Positions 1 to 7,693 of a DNA stretch of 48,261 nt are shown here, in pieces. The stretch lies in NCBI GenBank assembly GCA_002167215.1, contig NHDS01000001.1:1-48261 (forward strand). Reading direction: 5' to 3'. The notes under the pieces are model-generated. The model searched no databases and had not been told where the DNA came from. It worked only from the letters and a program-made list of their open reading frames with translations. Position 1 is the stretch's first letter; the number at the start of each line of letters is the position of its first letter. The translations under genes were made by a program, and so were the position numbers. Source of the stretch: Pelagibacteraceae bacterium TMED65 (GTDB lineage: Bacteria > Pseudomonadota > Alphaproteobacteria > TMED127).

Positions 1-80
1 CCACCACGTTGATAGGCTGGGTGTGGAAGTGCGGTAACGCATGTAGCTGACCAGTACTAATAGCTCAATTGGCTTGATTT
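1..80 (+). rRNA. rrl: 23S ribosomal RNA, 3' end (partial)
   Basis: The first 80 bases match the conserved 3' terminus of bacterial 23S rRNA, including the segment around 46-62 that contains GTACTAATAGC and the closing GGCTTGA at about 71-77. The 5' part lies outside the window. The 3' end is placed by similarity to the usual terminus and could be off by a few bases. No 5S rRNA follows here or anywhere else in the window; the next gene is a minus-strand methyltransferase. A split rRNA operon of this kind is known from SAR11 genomes. Confidence 0.93.
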
Positions 81-120
81 ATGCACTGAAAAAAATTTTT
101 ACTTTATTGATATTAATTAT

Positions 121-1098
121 TCACCTATAAAAAATATCTAGATACCAACCCTCTTTTTTATTTTTATTTTCTAAATGCTGGGACTTAAATCCAGCTTTAA
201 ATAAAATATCATAAATTTTATTAGACTTTTCGCTCATTTTATCTTTGTCAAAAACATATTCTTCAATTTTTTTAGAACTAAATTTCATTTCTATGACAAT
301 AGATTTTATTTTTGGATTTTCTAAAAAATGACCAAATCCTTCCAATACCTCTAACTCAAAACTACCAACATCTAATTTAATATAATTTGGAATTTCTAAA
401 GCTTTGTTCTGAAGTATATCAAATATTGAGTTTGAATATAACTTATACTTATTTTCCGAGATATGAATTTTTTTATTCTCAAAATCAAAATCTCTACCTA
501 ATGAAATATGTTGATCTCCTAAGCTATCTTTATCTTCCTTTAACATTAAAAAAATATTCTTTTTATCGGTTAACCCTAATTGAAAAATACAAATTTTATT
601 TTCAAAGTTGTTAAGACTTATATTTTTTGAAATAGCCAAAACTGCTGATGGAGAACATTCGAAAGCAATTGTTTTAACATTTTCTTTATTTGATGCACAA
701 AACAAAGAATAAACTCCTAAATTCGCTCCAATGTCCCAAAAAATAATATCGTTATTGTCTGGAATCTCCAAAATAAATTTCTCTACTAATTTTTCTTTTT
801 GAAGAAAATTATCAACCATGTATTTTGAGTAATTTCCAGGCGTCCAAAACTTCACCGATTTATTATTAATTTTAATTTCAGAAATGTTTTTACTATATAA
901 TTTATCAAATAAATGATTAATGAAATTTTTTTTCTTAAAAATCTTATTTAAAAATTTGTCTAATGCTTTTAGTAAAAAATAAATAAAAGATACAAAAACT
1001 GACATGAGAATATTATATATACTTATCAAATTGTTAAGCTTTATGCAAAGTTTATGTAAGACTGGAATATAAAATAATGTAGTATTAATTGATTTCAT
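121..1098 (-). CDS. FkbM family SAM-dependent methyltransferase
   Basis: This 325-residue protein probably methylates a sugar hydroxyl on a surface glycan. It has the FkbM-type Rossmann methyltransferase signature: motif I DIGANLGVYS at residues 122-131, an acidic motif II (IAFECSP) about 20 residues on, and the family's later motif near residues 242-255 in the form KLDVGSFELEVLEGF, where most relatives have D(A/V)EGxE. The N-terminal 20-45 region is hydrophobic and may sit at the membrane. The start is ATG at 1098, with no better alternative nearby. The gene points toward the 23S rRNA and is divergent from the ketoisomerase gene (89 bp gap), so it is its own transcription unit. The sugar substrate cannot be read from the sequence. 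Confidence 0.85.
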   Translation of the reverse strand: MKSINTTLFYIPVLHKLCIKLNNLISIYNILMSVFVSFIYFLLKALDKFLNKIFKKKNFINHLFDKLYSKNISEIKINNKSVKFWTPGNYSKYMVDNFLQKEKLVEKFILEIPDNNDIIFWDIGANLGVYSLFCASNKENVKTIAFECSPSAVLAISKNISLNNFENKICIFQLGLTDKKNIFLMLKEDKDSLGDQHISLGRDFDFENKKIHISENKYKLYSNSIFDILQNKALEIPNYIKLDVGSFELEVLEGFGHFLENPKIKSIVIEMKFSSKKIEEYVFDKDKMSEKSNKIYDILFKAGFKSQHLENKNKKEGWYLDIFYR

Positions 1099-1187
1099 GA
1101 ATTATTATGCTAGTATTTACAACTGAACTATAGAATTAAGTAAATTGATTAAATTGTGTTATATTTCAAAAATATCGAGATATTGAG

Positions 1188-1619
1188 ATGATTAATAAAA
1201 ATCCAAAGTTGATTAAATATAAAAATTTCAAAGATAGTAGAGGTCTATTGGTTCCATTCGAGATTAAAAATAAAATGATAAAAGTTAATAATTCATTTTA
1301 TTTCAAAATGAAAAGAATTTTTTTTTCAGCTGGTAGAAAAAATTATTATAGAGGAGATCATGCACACAAAAAATGTTCACAAATACTTCTGTGTTTAAAT
1401 GGGAGTATTGTTGTAGAGACAATTAAAAAAAATAAAGTTAGAAAATTCAAAATTAGCAAAAATAAAAATGAAGTTTTGTTTATACCACCAATGGTATGGA
1501 ATAGACTTTATTTTAAAAATAATAATTCAATACTAGCAGTAATATGTGATTATAAGTATGATCACAGAAATGAATACATAGATAATTATAATGAATTTAT
1601 CAGACTGAGTTCCAATTAA
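1188..1619 (+). CDS. FdtA/QdtA-like sugar 3,4-ketoisomerase (cupin)
   Basis: This 143-residue single-domain cupin belongs to the FdtA/QdtA/WxcM-like group. Members isomerise dTDP-4-keto-6-deoxyglucose to the 3-keto sugar before transamination. The group's hallmark RGDHAH is at residues 55-60, preceded by the N-terminal DSRG (16-19) and followed by LNGSIVVE. The two histidines of RGxHAH are the known catalytic residues of the family. Length fits the family (about 135-145). Partner aminotransferases of the DegT type occur later in the window (21992 and 41498), but no clear RmlA is present. The gene stands alone before the regulatory module, 155 bp ahead of the regulator's likely ATG. Confidence 0.85.
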   Translation: MINKNPKLIKYKNFKDSRGLLVPFEIKNKMIKVNNSFYFKMKRIFFSAGRKNYYRGDHAHKKCSQILLCLNGSIVVETIKKNKVRKFKISKNKNEVLFIPPMVWNRLYFKNNNSILAVICDYKYDHRNEYIDNYNEFIRLSSN

Positions 1620-1732
1620 AATAGGATTTGATGGTAGATTTGGTTCGTAATTTCATCCATTAGTAAATTCAAAAGCTCAAAATTAAGACAATTCTTCAAA
1701 AATTCTAAAAAAAGGTTATTTTTCCCTTTACT

Positions 1733-1772
1733 GTTCAATTATTGAACTGTATATTTGTTCAATATTTGAACA
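1733..1772. promoter_or_regulatory. Tandem palindromes, likely operator of the MarR-like regulator
   Basis: Two near-identical 15-bp inverted repeats lie just upstream of the regulator gene. The first is GTTCAATTATTGAAC (1733-1747, 7-1-7). The second is GTTCAATATTTGAAC (1757-1771), which extends to a perfect 7-3-7 repeat TGTTCAA/TTGAACA at 1756-1772. Their centres are 24 bp apart, and the second ends 2-3 bases before the ATG at 1775. Position and symmetry suit binding of a dimeric winged-helix repressor, so autoregulation is the natural inference. They carry no T-tract and are not terminators. Confidence 0.6.
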
Positions 1773-1774
1773 CA

Positions 1775-2089
1775 ATGCAAATGAAAAAAAAAGAGGATAA
1801 TAGCGATCATTTTGAACTTTTGAGAAAAATTCAAAAAAATCCTGAATCTAGCCAACGTCAATTAGCTGAGGATTTAGGTTTCAGCTTAGGAAAATTAAAT
1901 TATTGTCTTAAAGCACTCCAAGAAAAAGGTTTAGTTAAATTAGAAAATTTTAAAAAAAATCCTAAAAAGTTAAATTATTTTTATGTTTTAACACCCGAGG
2001 GCATCGCTGAGAAATCAAAATTAACAATAAATTTTATGAAAAGGAAAATGAAAGAATATGATGAATTGAAAAAGGAGCTAGAAGAATAA
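1775..2089 (+). CDS. MarR-like EPS-associated transcriptional regulator
   Basis: This small winged-helix protein (104 residues from the ATG at 1775) has the look of the EPS-associated MarR-type regulators (TIGR04176-like) found at the head of polysaccharide loci. A helix-turn-helix spans about residues 20-60 (SSQRQLAEDLGFSLGKLNYC, then LKALQEKGLV), a beta wing follows with YVLTPEGI, and a charged C-terminal helix (about 78-104) could dimerise. A TTG at 1742 would extend the frame, but it would place the two palindromes inside the coding region. I therefore prefer ATG 1775 (or 1781). The stop codon overlaps the ATG of the NusG paralogue by one base, so the two are co-expressed. Likely role: sensing or gating of the surface-glycan operon downstream. 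Confidence 0.8.
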   Translation: MQMKKKEDNSDHFELLRKIQKNPESSQRQLAEDLGFSLGKLNYCLKALQEKGLVKLENFKKNPKKLNYFYVLTPEGIAEKSKLTINFMKRKMKEYDELKKELEE

Positions 2090-2586
2090 TGTGGGCAATA
2101 ATAAAATCAGACAAAAAAAAAATTTCCTTTATGCAAAAAGATCTAAAAGAAAAGTTAGGTAAAGATTTAGTATTTTACTCTCCCAAAATCTTGATTGATA
2201 AATTTAAGAATAATAAAAAAATAAATTGTGAGCTTAATTTGCTTGGCGATTATATTTTTTGTTATCACAAAAAATTAAGTAGTCCGTTTACAGTAAATAG
2301 TATTAGATTTACTAGGGGATTAAAATATATACTTAATGGTTTTATTGCGTCTCAAAATGAAATAATTGAATTTATAGAAAACTGTAAAAAATTAGAAAAC
2401 AAAAGAGGTTATATCACACAAAATATTTTTGAAATATTAGTAGATAAAAAATACAAATTTTCTTCTGGACCATTTACAAATCAGATTTTTAGAATAATCA
2501 GTATGCAAAAAGATAAGATAAATATTTCGATTGGAAATTTAAAAACAAAAATTAATAAAAAAAAGTTTTTATTTCATCCAGTCTAA
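2089..2586 (+). CDS. NusG/RfaH-like specialised transcription elongation factor
   Basis: This 165-residue protein has the architecture of NusG paralogues (RfaH, UpxY, LoaP). The N-terminal NGN domain starts with MWAIIKS and contains LLGDYIFCYH (about 50-60) and the GLKYIL stretch. A C-terminal KOW-like domain begins at about 120 with FSSGPFTNQIFRI and ends in FHPV. Such proteins ride RNA polymerase and suppress pausing and termination in long, poorly translated or AT-rich operons. It is translationally coupled to the regulator before it (ATG overlaps the stop) and sits right before a run of about 29.6 kb of plus-strand glycan genes, which is its most likely target. It is shorter in sequence similarity to housekeeping NusG than to specialised forms, judged by eye. 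Confidence 0.75.
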   Translation: MWAIIKSDKKKISFMQKDLKEKLGKDLVFYSPKILIDKFKNNKKINCELNLLGDYIFCYHKKLSSPFTVNSIRFTRGLKYILNGFIASQNEIIEFIENCKKLENKRGYITQNIFEILVDKKYKFSSGPFTNQIFRIISMQKDKINISIGNLKTKINKKKFLFHPV

Positions 2587-2613
2587 ATAAAAAATACTTG
2601 TGAAAAAATTAAT

Positions 2614-2649
2614 TGTAAAAAAAAATTGTTTTTTACATAGTGCGGAGCT
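2614..2649 (+). promoter_or_regulatory. Leader hairpin plus GC-rich element, candidate NusG-paralogue loading site
   Basis: The 63-bp gap between the antiterminator and the first sugar gene contains a perfect 9-bp stem: TGTAAAAAA (2614-2622), a 6-base loop, and TTTTTTACA (2629-2637). It is followed at once by GTGCGGAGCT (2640-2649), which stands out in very AT-rich DNA. GGAG (2644-2647) ends only two bases before the ATG, closer than a good ribosome-binding site. RfaH-type factors are known to be recruited by a hairpin-forming pause element in the leader, so this is a reasonable candidate. The role is inferred from position only. Confidence 0.35.
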
Positions 2650-3657
2650 ATGAAAAAATTAAAAAAAAAAATTACTTATTTAGTAATGGGAAGTAACTCT
2701 TTCTCAGGGTCCAATTTTATCGATTTTCTTTTGAAAAAGAAACATAAAGTCATAGGAATAAGTAGATCAAAAGAGATACAAAAAGAATTTCTACCTTATA
2801 AAAAAAATAAAAACTTAAAGTTGTTTAGTTTTAGAAAAATAGATATTAATAAGGACATAAGAAATTTTAAAAGGATTATCCAAAAATATAAACCATCTAT
2901 AATAATAAACTACATTGCTCAGGGAATGGTTGCCGAAAGTTGGGACAATCCACAAGATTGGTACAAAACAAATATTGTTTCTCAGACCAAGATTTATAAA
3001 GAGTTATTTAAATTTAATTTCATAAAACGATTAATTCATGTGACTACCCCTGAGGTTTATGGAAGTACACCAAAAAAGATAAAAGAAAATTATAATTTCA
3101 ATCCAAGTACACCTTATGCTATTTCAAGAGCAACATTAGACACTCACCTATATAAATTTTTTCAAAATTATAATCTACCAGTTATTTTTACAAGGACTTC
3201 TAATGTTTATGGTCCGGGGCAACAATTATACAGAATTATTCCAAAATCTTTTATGTGCGCAAAAAAAAAATTAAGATTAAATCTTCATGGTGGGGGCAAA
3301 TCTTTAAGATCGTTCATACATATTTTTGACGCATCCAAGGCAACTTATTTAATTTCTAAAAAGGGAAAAATTGGAGAAACTTATCATATTTCAACAAATG
3401 AATTTATTTCAATAAGAAGCTTAGTTATGAAAATAGCAAAATTACAAAAATTACCTTTTCATAAATTATGCAAAATGGATACTGATAGAATTGGTAAGGA
3501 TCAGTCTTATAAACTTAATTCTTCAAAATTAATAAAAAAACTTTTTTGGAAGCCAACAATTAATATAAATGAGGGACTCCTTTCAACAAAAAATTGGATT
3601 GATAGTAATTATAAAAAATTAGGAAACTCTAAACTCACGTATCAACACAAAAAATGA
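2650..3657 (+). CDS. NAD-dependent epimerase/dehydratase-like SDR with altered active site
   Basis: This extended short-chain dehydrogenase (335 residues) aligns by eye with the GDP-mannose/dTDP-glucose 4,6-dehydratase group: THVTTPEVYG-like segment at 130-138, NPSTPY at 151-156, TRTSNVYGPGQ near 183-193, and SFIHIFDASKA. Two core motifs are off. The dinucleotide loop reads GSNSFSG (14-20) rather than GxxGxxG, and the catalytic YxxxK is YAISR (156-160) with Arg for Lys. The dehydratase TDE is TPE (133-135). It may still bind a nucleotide sugar but may not be a standard dehydratase. It is the first gene of the long operon and overlaps the next SDR by 4 bp. Confidence 0.75.
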   Translation: MKKLKKKITYLVMGSNSFSGSNFIDFLLKKKHKVIGISRSKEIQKEFLPYKKNKNLKLFSFRKIDINKDIRNFKRIIQKYKPSIIINYIAQGMVAESWDNPQDWYKTNIVSQTKIYKELFKFNFIKRLIHVTTPEVYGSTPKKIKENYNFNPSTPYAISRATLDTHLYKFFQNYNLPVIFTRTSNVYGPGQQLYRIIPKSFMCAKKKLRLNLHGGGKSLRSFIHIFDASKATYLISKKGKIGETYHISTNEFISIRSLVMKIAKLQKLPFHKLCKMDTDRIGKDQSYKLNSSKLIKKLFWKPTININEGLLSTKNWIDSNYKKLGNSKLTYQHKK

Positions 3658-4598
3658 GTATACTTATTACAGGTGGCTGTGGTTATACAGGAACAATTTT
3701 AACCAATGAACTTTTAAAAAAAGGTTTTAAAGTAAAAGTTGTTGATAATCAATGGTTCGGAAATCACTTAAAAAAACATCCAAACTTAAAAATTTATAAA
3801 CAAGATATTAGAAATATTAAAAATAATATTTTTAAAAATATTAAAACTGTTGTGCACTTAGCAAATATTCCTAATGATCCTAGTGTTGAATTAAATCAAA
3901 ATCTATCTTGGGAAGTTAATGTTTTGGCGACCAAAAAAATAGTTGAAACATCAATAAAAAATAGAGTTAAACAATTTATTTATGCAAGCTCTGGAAGTGT
4001 TTATGGTATTAAGAAAGAAAAAAAAGTAACTGAAAATCTTTTACCAGTTCCAATATCTACTTACAATAAGACAAAAATGATTGCTGAGAGGGTACTTCAA
4101 AGTTATCAAAATAGAATTAAAATTCACTCTATAAGGCCAGCAACAGTTTGTGGATACTCACCACGAATGAGATTAGATGTGAGCGTTAATATGTTCGTTT
4201 ATCAAGCTTTAGTAAAAAAAAAATTGATTGTATTTGGTGGTAAACAAATAAGGCCAAATATAAATATTAAAGATTTAACAAATGTTTATATCCATTTTAT
4301 AAAAAATCCCCAGCTAGAAAATGGAAATTATAATGCTGGATTTGAAAATTTAAAAATTTTGGATGTTGCAAAGTTAGTAAAAAAACATATTCCTGCAAAA
4401 ATCTTAATAAAAAAAGATGTGAATGACCCAAGATCATATCGCCAAAACTCTGACAAACTATTAAAGACTGGTTTCAGGCCTTTATTCTCAGTAGAGGATG
4501 CTATAATAGAAATTAAGGAAAAATTTCAAAATAAAAAAATTTTAATAGACGATAAGTGCCACACTGTAAAATGGATGAAACAAAGGAACATTAAATAA
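3654..4598 (+). CDS. NAD-dependent sugar epimerase/dehydratase (extended SDR)
   Basis: This 314-residue extended SDR probably acts on a nucleotide sugar. It has an intact dinucleotide loop GGCGYTG (7-13), the HLA motif (68-70), the active-site segment YASSGSVYG (110-118) and YNKTK (137-141), giving the full Ser-Tyr-Lys set. The C-terminal half carries the sugar-binding region with RPATVCGYSPRMRLD. It overlaps the preceding SDR by 4 bp and precedes a methyltransferase by 2 bp. The exact reaction (4-epimerisation, dehydration or reduction) is not determined. Together with the previous, altered SDR it may form a two-step module. Confidence 0.8.
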   Translation: MSILITGGCGYTGTILTNELLKKGFKVKVVDNQWFGNHLKKHPNLKIYKQDIRNIKNNIFKNIKTVVHLANIPNDPSVELNQNLSWEVNVLATKKIVETSIKNRVKQFIYASSGSVYGIKKEKKVTENLLPVPISTYNKTKMIAERVLQSYQNRIKIHSIRPATVCGYSPRMRLDVSVNMFVYQALVKKKLIVFGGKQIRPNINIKDLTNVYIHFIKNPQLENGNYNAGFENLKILDVAKLVKKHIPAKILIKKDVNDPRSYRQNSDKLLKTGFRPLFSVEDAIIEIKEKFQNKKILIDDKCHTVKWMKQRNIK

Positions 4599-4600
4599 TC

Positions 4601-5260
4601 ATGGAGATAGATTTTATTACAACTCACCATAAAAAAACTAAAAGAAATTATTTAGAAAGGGTAAATAAGATAAATAAAGCTGAAGCTGCTATAAAAGCAA
4701 AAAAATGGGGATTTGACTATTGGGATGGTTCAAGAGATATAAATTATGGTGGCTATCATTATGATGGAAGATGGGAACCAATAGCAAAAAAAATGATTGA
4801 TCATTATAATTTAAAAGATGGTGATAAAATATTAGATGTTGGTTGTGGAAAAGGTTTTTTATTGTTTGAGTTTCAAAAACTTTTACCGAATTCTGAAGTA
4901 AAAGGAATCGATATATCCGAATATGCAATTGAAAATGCTAAACCAGAAATCAAAAAAAATTTGGTTTTAGGCCATGCAAACAAACTACCATTTAAGGATA
5001 GTCATTTTGATTATGTATTTTCTTTAAATACTTTACACAATTTATATTGTTACGATTTAAAATCTTCTTTGGAAGAAATCGAAAGAGTAGGAAAAAAAAA
5101 TAAATATATATGTGTAGAGTCCTATAGAAATGAATTTGAAAGAGTAAATCTTTTATATTGGCAAGTAACATGTGAATGTTTTTTTACACCTGAAGAATGG
5201 AAATGGTGGTTTAAAGAGTCATCATATGAAGGTGATTATTCGTTTATTTACTTTGAATGA
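4601..5260 (+). CDS. Class I SAM-dependent methyltransferase
   Basis: This 219-residue protein has the Methyltransf_11/25-type core: motif I DVGCGKG at 79-85, motif II acidic segment VKGIDIS about 20 residues later, and FDYVFSLNTLHNL for motif IV. A Trp/Tyr-rich N-terminal stretch (37-58: WGFDYWDGSRD, then a GGYHYDGRW segment) is conserved-looking and may bind the substrate. The context among sugar SDRs and an alcohol dehydrogenase suggests methylation of a nucleotide sugar intermediate or glycan. It ends in a 4-bp overlap with the next gene. Confidence 0.82.
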   Translation: MEIDFITTHHKKTKRNYLERVNKINKAEAAIKAKKWGFDYWDGSRDINYGGYHYDGRWEPIAKKMIDHYNLKDGDKILDVGCGKGFLLFEFQKLLPNSEVKGIDISEYAIENAKPEIKKNLVLGHANKLPFKDSHFDYVFSLNTLHNLYCYDLKSSLEEIERVGKKNKYICVESYRNEFERVNLLYWQVTCECFFTPEEWKWWFKESSYEGDYSFIYFE

Positions 5261-6318
5261 TAAGTAAAATTAAATCTACAAAAGCTGCAATCTTATTTAA
5301 ACAAGGCAAACCTTTGTTGATAAAAAGAATTGAGCTTCCAGAAAAATTACTTTACGGACAGATATTAATTAAAAACTTTTACTCAGGAGTTTGTGGTTCG
5401 CAACTTGGTGAGATCGACGGAGTAAAAGGTAAGGATCGATATTTACCACATCTACTTGGACATGAAGCCGTAGGAATGGTTGTGGAAGTTGGCCCTGGAG
5501 TAAAAAAAGTAAAAAAAAATGATAACGTTTTATTACATTGGATGCCAGGTACCGGAATATCATCTAAAGGCCCTCAGTTTAAACTTAAAAATAAAATTAT
5601 AAATTCAGGTCCAATTACCACATTTAGTGAATATTCTATAATTTCAGAAAATAGACTTTCAAAAATAAATGAAAATCTTAAGAAAAAAAAAGAGATACTT
5701 CTATTAGGATGCACCACTAGCACTGCAATAGGGGCAACTCAAAAACTTGCGAATTTTAAAAAAGGACAAACTTCAGCTGTTTCTGGCTGTGGTGCAATAG
5801 GTTTAACCATAATCAAAACATTAAAATATTTTGGAGCTAAAAATATAGTAGCTATAGATATAGATAATAAAAAATTGAACTTAGCTAAAAAATTTGGTGC
5901 AAATGTTATAATTAATTCAAGAAATAAAAATTTTCTAAATGTCATAAAAAATAAATTTGCTAATAAAATCGATCAGTTTTTTGAATGCACAGGTAATGTA
6001 GACGTCATATCTAGAGGTTTTGAAAGTTTGAACCAAAGCGGTAACGAAATCTTAATTGGCGTGCCTCATTTTAATAAAAAAGCAAGATTTTATACACTGG
6101 ATATAAATTTGGGGAAAAATCTTGTGGGCTGCAAAGGGGGAAACTTTTTGCCTGAAAAAGATATTTTTAATTATCTCCAAGTTATGAATAATAAAAAATT
6201 CAATGCAAAATCATTAATAACAAATGAGATTGAATTAGATGATATAAATGACGTTTTTTCAGATATGAGAAAGCAGAAAGTTATAGGCAAATGTATAATA
6301 AATCTAACTCAAGGATAA
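5257..6318 (+). CDS. Zinc-dependent alcohol dehydrogenase (MDR family)
   Basis: This 353-residue medium-chain dehydrogenase oxidises or reduces a hydroxyl/keto group with NAD(P). Catalytic zinc ligands fit C46 (in SGVCGSQ), H69-E70 (LGHEAVG) and a later Cys in LGCTTSTAIGA. The Rossmann domain has VSGCGAIGL and ends its second strand with DID, favouring NAD. The four-cysteine structural zinc lobe of classical alcohol dehydrogenases is missing around residues 95-115. Placed between a methyltransferase and an RmlD-like reductase, it probably works on a sugar or polyol. It overlaps the upstream gene by 4 bp and the downstream gene by 28 bp. Confidence 0.85.
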   Translation: MISKIKSTKAAILFKQGKPLLIKRIELPEKLLYGQILIKNFYSGVCGSQLGEIDGVKGKDRYLPHLLGHEAVGMVVEVGPGVKKVKKNDNVLLHWMPGTGISSKGPQFKLKNKIINSGPITTFSEYSIISENRLSKINENLKKKKEILLLGCTTSTAIGATQKLANFKKGQTSAVSGCGAIGLTIIKTLKYFGAKNIVAIDIDNKKLNLAKKFGANVIINSRNKNFLNVIKNKFANKIDQFFECTGNVDVISRGFESLNQSGNEILIGVPHFNKKARFYTLDINLGKNLVGCKGGNFLPEKDIFNYLQVMNNKKFNAKSLITNEIELDDINDVFSDMRKQKVIGKCIINLTQG

Positions 6319-7187
6319 TCTTAATAGGAGGATCTGGTTTAATAGGAAGCAATTTAAATTCTTTGTTATTAAAAAAAAAATTTAGTGTAATTGCCACCTA
6401 TGCAAATAATTCATTATCTGGAATGATAAAATTTGATTTTACAAAAGATCAGTTGCAAAACACTTTAAAAGATTTAAGTAAAGATGATATTTTTATAATT
6501 TTATCGGCTTATGGCAATCCTAGCTGGATTGCTGAAAATAAAGAAAAGGCCTATGATTTAAATGTAAAACACACAATCAATCTTATAAATGAAATTTCAA
6601 AAATTGGCTCTAAAATATATTTTATGTCATCAGTTGAAATATTTGATGGAACAAGTGAAATTAATTATGAAAGCACAAAACCAAACCCACTTAATTTTTA
6701 TGGTAAAACAAAATTACAAGTTGAACAGTATTTAAAGGAAAATATTAAGAATTATCATATAATAAGAACCGGTTGGAACGTAGGTATAAATTTAAAAAGT
6801 AGATGTGTGGTTAGTCTCACGTATAATTCTTTACTAAAAGATGGTTCAAAAATGGCTAAAGATAATTCATTTACAATAACTCATGTGGAAGATTTATCTG
6901 ATGCAATTTCAAAAATTATTTTTTCTAATGAAAGGAAAATTTTACACTTATGCTCTTCAGAAATAATTACAAGAACAAAATTGGCAGACCAGATAATAAA
7001 GATGAGTAAAAATGCTGACAAAATGAGTTACAGAGAAGTCATATTTTCTGATATTAAATATAACGAACCAAGATCTAAATTGAATAATTTAAATTCAGAA
7101 TATAAAGAGATTAATAGTGACTTATTTTTTAGAGGCGCTGAACAAACTATTAAAGAAAAAGTGAATTTTTTAGATAATAATTTATGA
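6291..7187 (+). CDS. RmlD-like nucleotide-sugar reductase/epimerase (SDR)
   Basis: This 298-residue SDR resembles dTDP-4-dehydrorhamnose reductase. It has GGSGLIG at 13-19, FMSSVEIFDG in the Ser position, FYGKTKLQVE carrying YxxxK, and IIRTGWNVG followed by a THVEDLSDAI segment typical of RmlD-type proteins. Likely reaction: NAD(P)H reduction of a 4-keto sugar. Its ATG at 6291 lies 28 bp inside the preceding dehydrogenase gene. No later in-frame ATG, GTG or TTG precedes the Rossmann loop, so the overlap appears real. It overlaps the WbuC-like cupin by 4 bp. Confidence 0.8.
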   Translation: MYNKSNSRIILIGGSGLIGSNLNSLLLKKKFSVIATYANNSLSGMIKFDFTKDQLQNTLKDLSKDDIFIILSAYGNPSWIAENKEKAYDLNVKHTINLINEISKIGSKIYFMSSVEIFDGTSEINYESTKPNPLNFYGKTKLQVEQYLKENIKNYHIIRTGWNVGINLKSRCVVSLTYNSLLKDGSKMAKDNSFTITHVEDLSDAISKIIFSNERKILHLCSSEIITRTKLADQIIKMSKNADKMSYREVIFSDIKYNEPRSKLNNLNSEYKEINSDLFFRGAEQTIKEKVNFLDNNL

Positions 7188-7684
7188 GCAAATATGTAAT
7201 TCAGAATAAAGAAGATCTAGTTTTTTTTGATAACAAAATAGTTAAAAAGATTAAACAAATGGCTCTAAAAAATGAAAAAAAAAGAGCTAGAATTTGCATT
7301 CACAAAAGTCTTAAAGATAAAACTAATGAAATGATTATAGCACTCAATAAGAAAAGTTTTATAGCGCCCCATATTCACCCAAATGGCAAAAGTGAGTCCT
7401 ATTTTGTTATTGAGGGCAATATGAATGTTTACGTTTTTGACAAGTCAGGAAAAGTAAAAAAAGTTGTAAGAATGGGTCCTTATAACTCAGGAAAGAATTT
7501 TTTTTATAGAATGTCCAAAGGATTTTATCACATGCCAATTGCGTTAACTAAATGGTGTGTCTACCATGAAGTATATTCAGGTCCATTTGTAAAAAATGTG
7601 GACGTCAGATACCCAAGCTGGTCACCAAGTGAGAAAAATAAGAATGAGAAAATGAAATTTTTAAGAAAAATAGGACACATATAA
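7184..7684 (+). CDS. WbuC family cupin-fold protein
   Basis: This 166-residue cupin matches the WbuC family found in O-antigen and capsule loci. Metal-binding residues are likely H63 and H65 (PHIHPNGKSES), E71 and a later His in YHMPIAL. The N-terminal RICIHKS and EMIIAL segments are typical of the family. Its biochemical role is not established; the usual context is nucleotide-sugar modification. It starts inside the stop of the RmlD-like gene (ATGA overlap) and is followed after 9 bp by an FkbM methyltransferase. Confidence 0.82.
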   Translation: MSKYVIQNKEDLVFFDNKIVKKIKQMALKNEKKRARICIHKSLKDKTNEMIIALNKKSFIAPHIHPNGKSESYFVIEGNMNVYVFDKSGKVKKVVRMGPYNSGKNFFYRMSKGFYHMPIALTKWCVYHEVYSGPFVKNVDVRYPSWSPSEKNKNEKMKFLRKIGHI

Positions 7685-7693
7685 AACATATAA

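Noticed and set aside
1620..1732. Possible gene remnant reading KIGFDGRFGS followed by a stop
   Set aside because: Too short to assign, and stops follow within ten codons. Treated as non-coding sequence before the operator.
1742..1774. TTG start that would lengthen the MarR-like regulator by 11 residues
   Set aside because: It would turn both operator-like palindromes into coding sequence, and the added residues look unlike the family N-terminus. ATG 1775 fits better.
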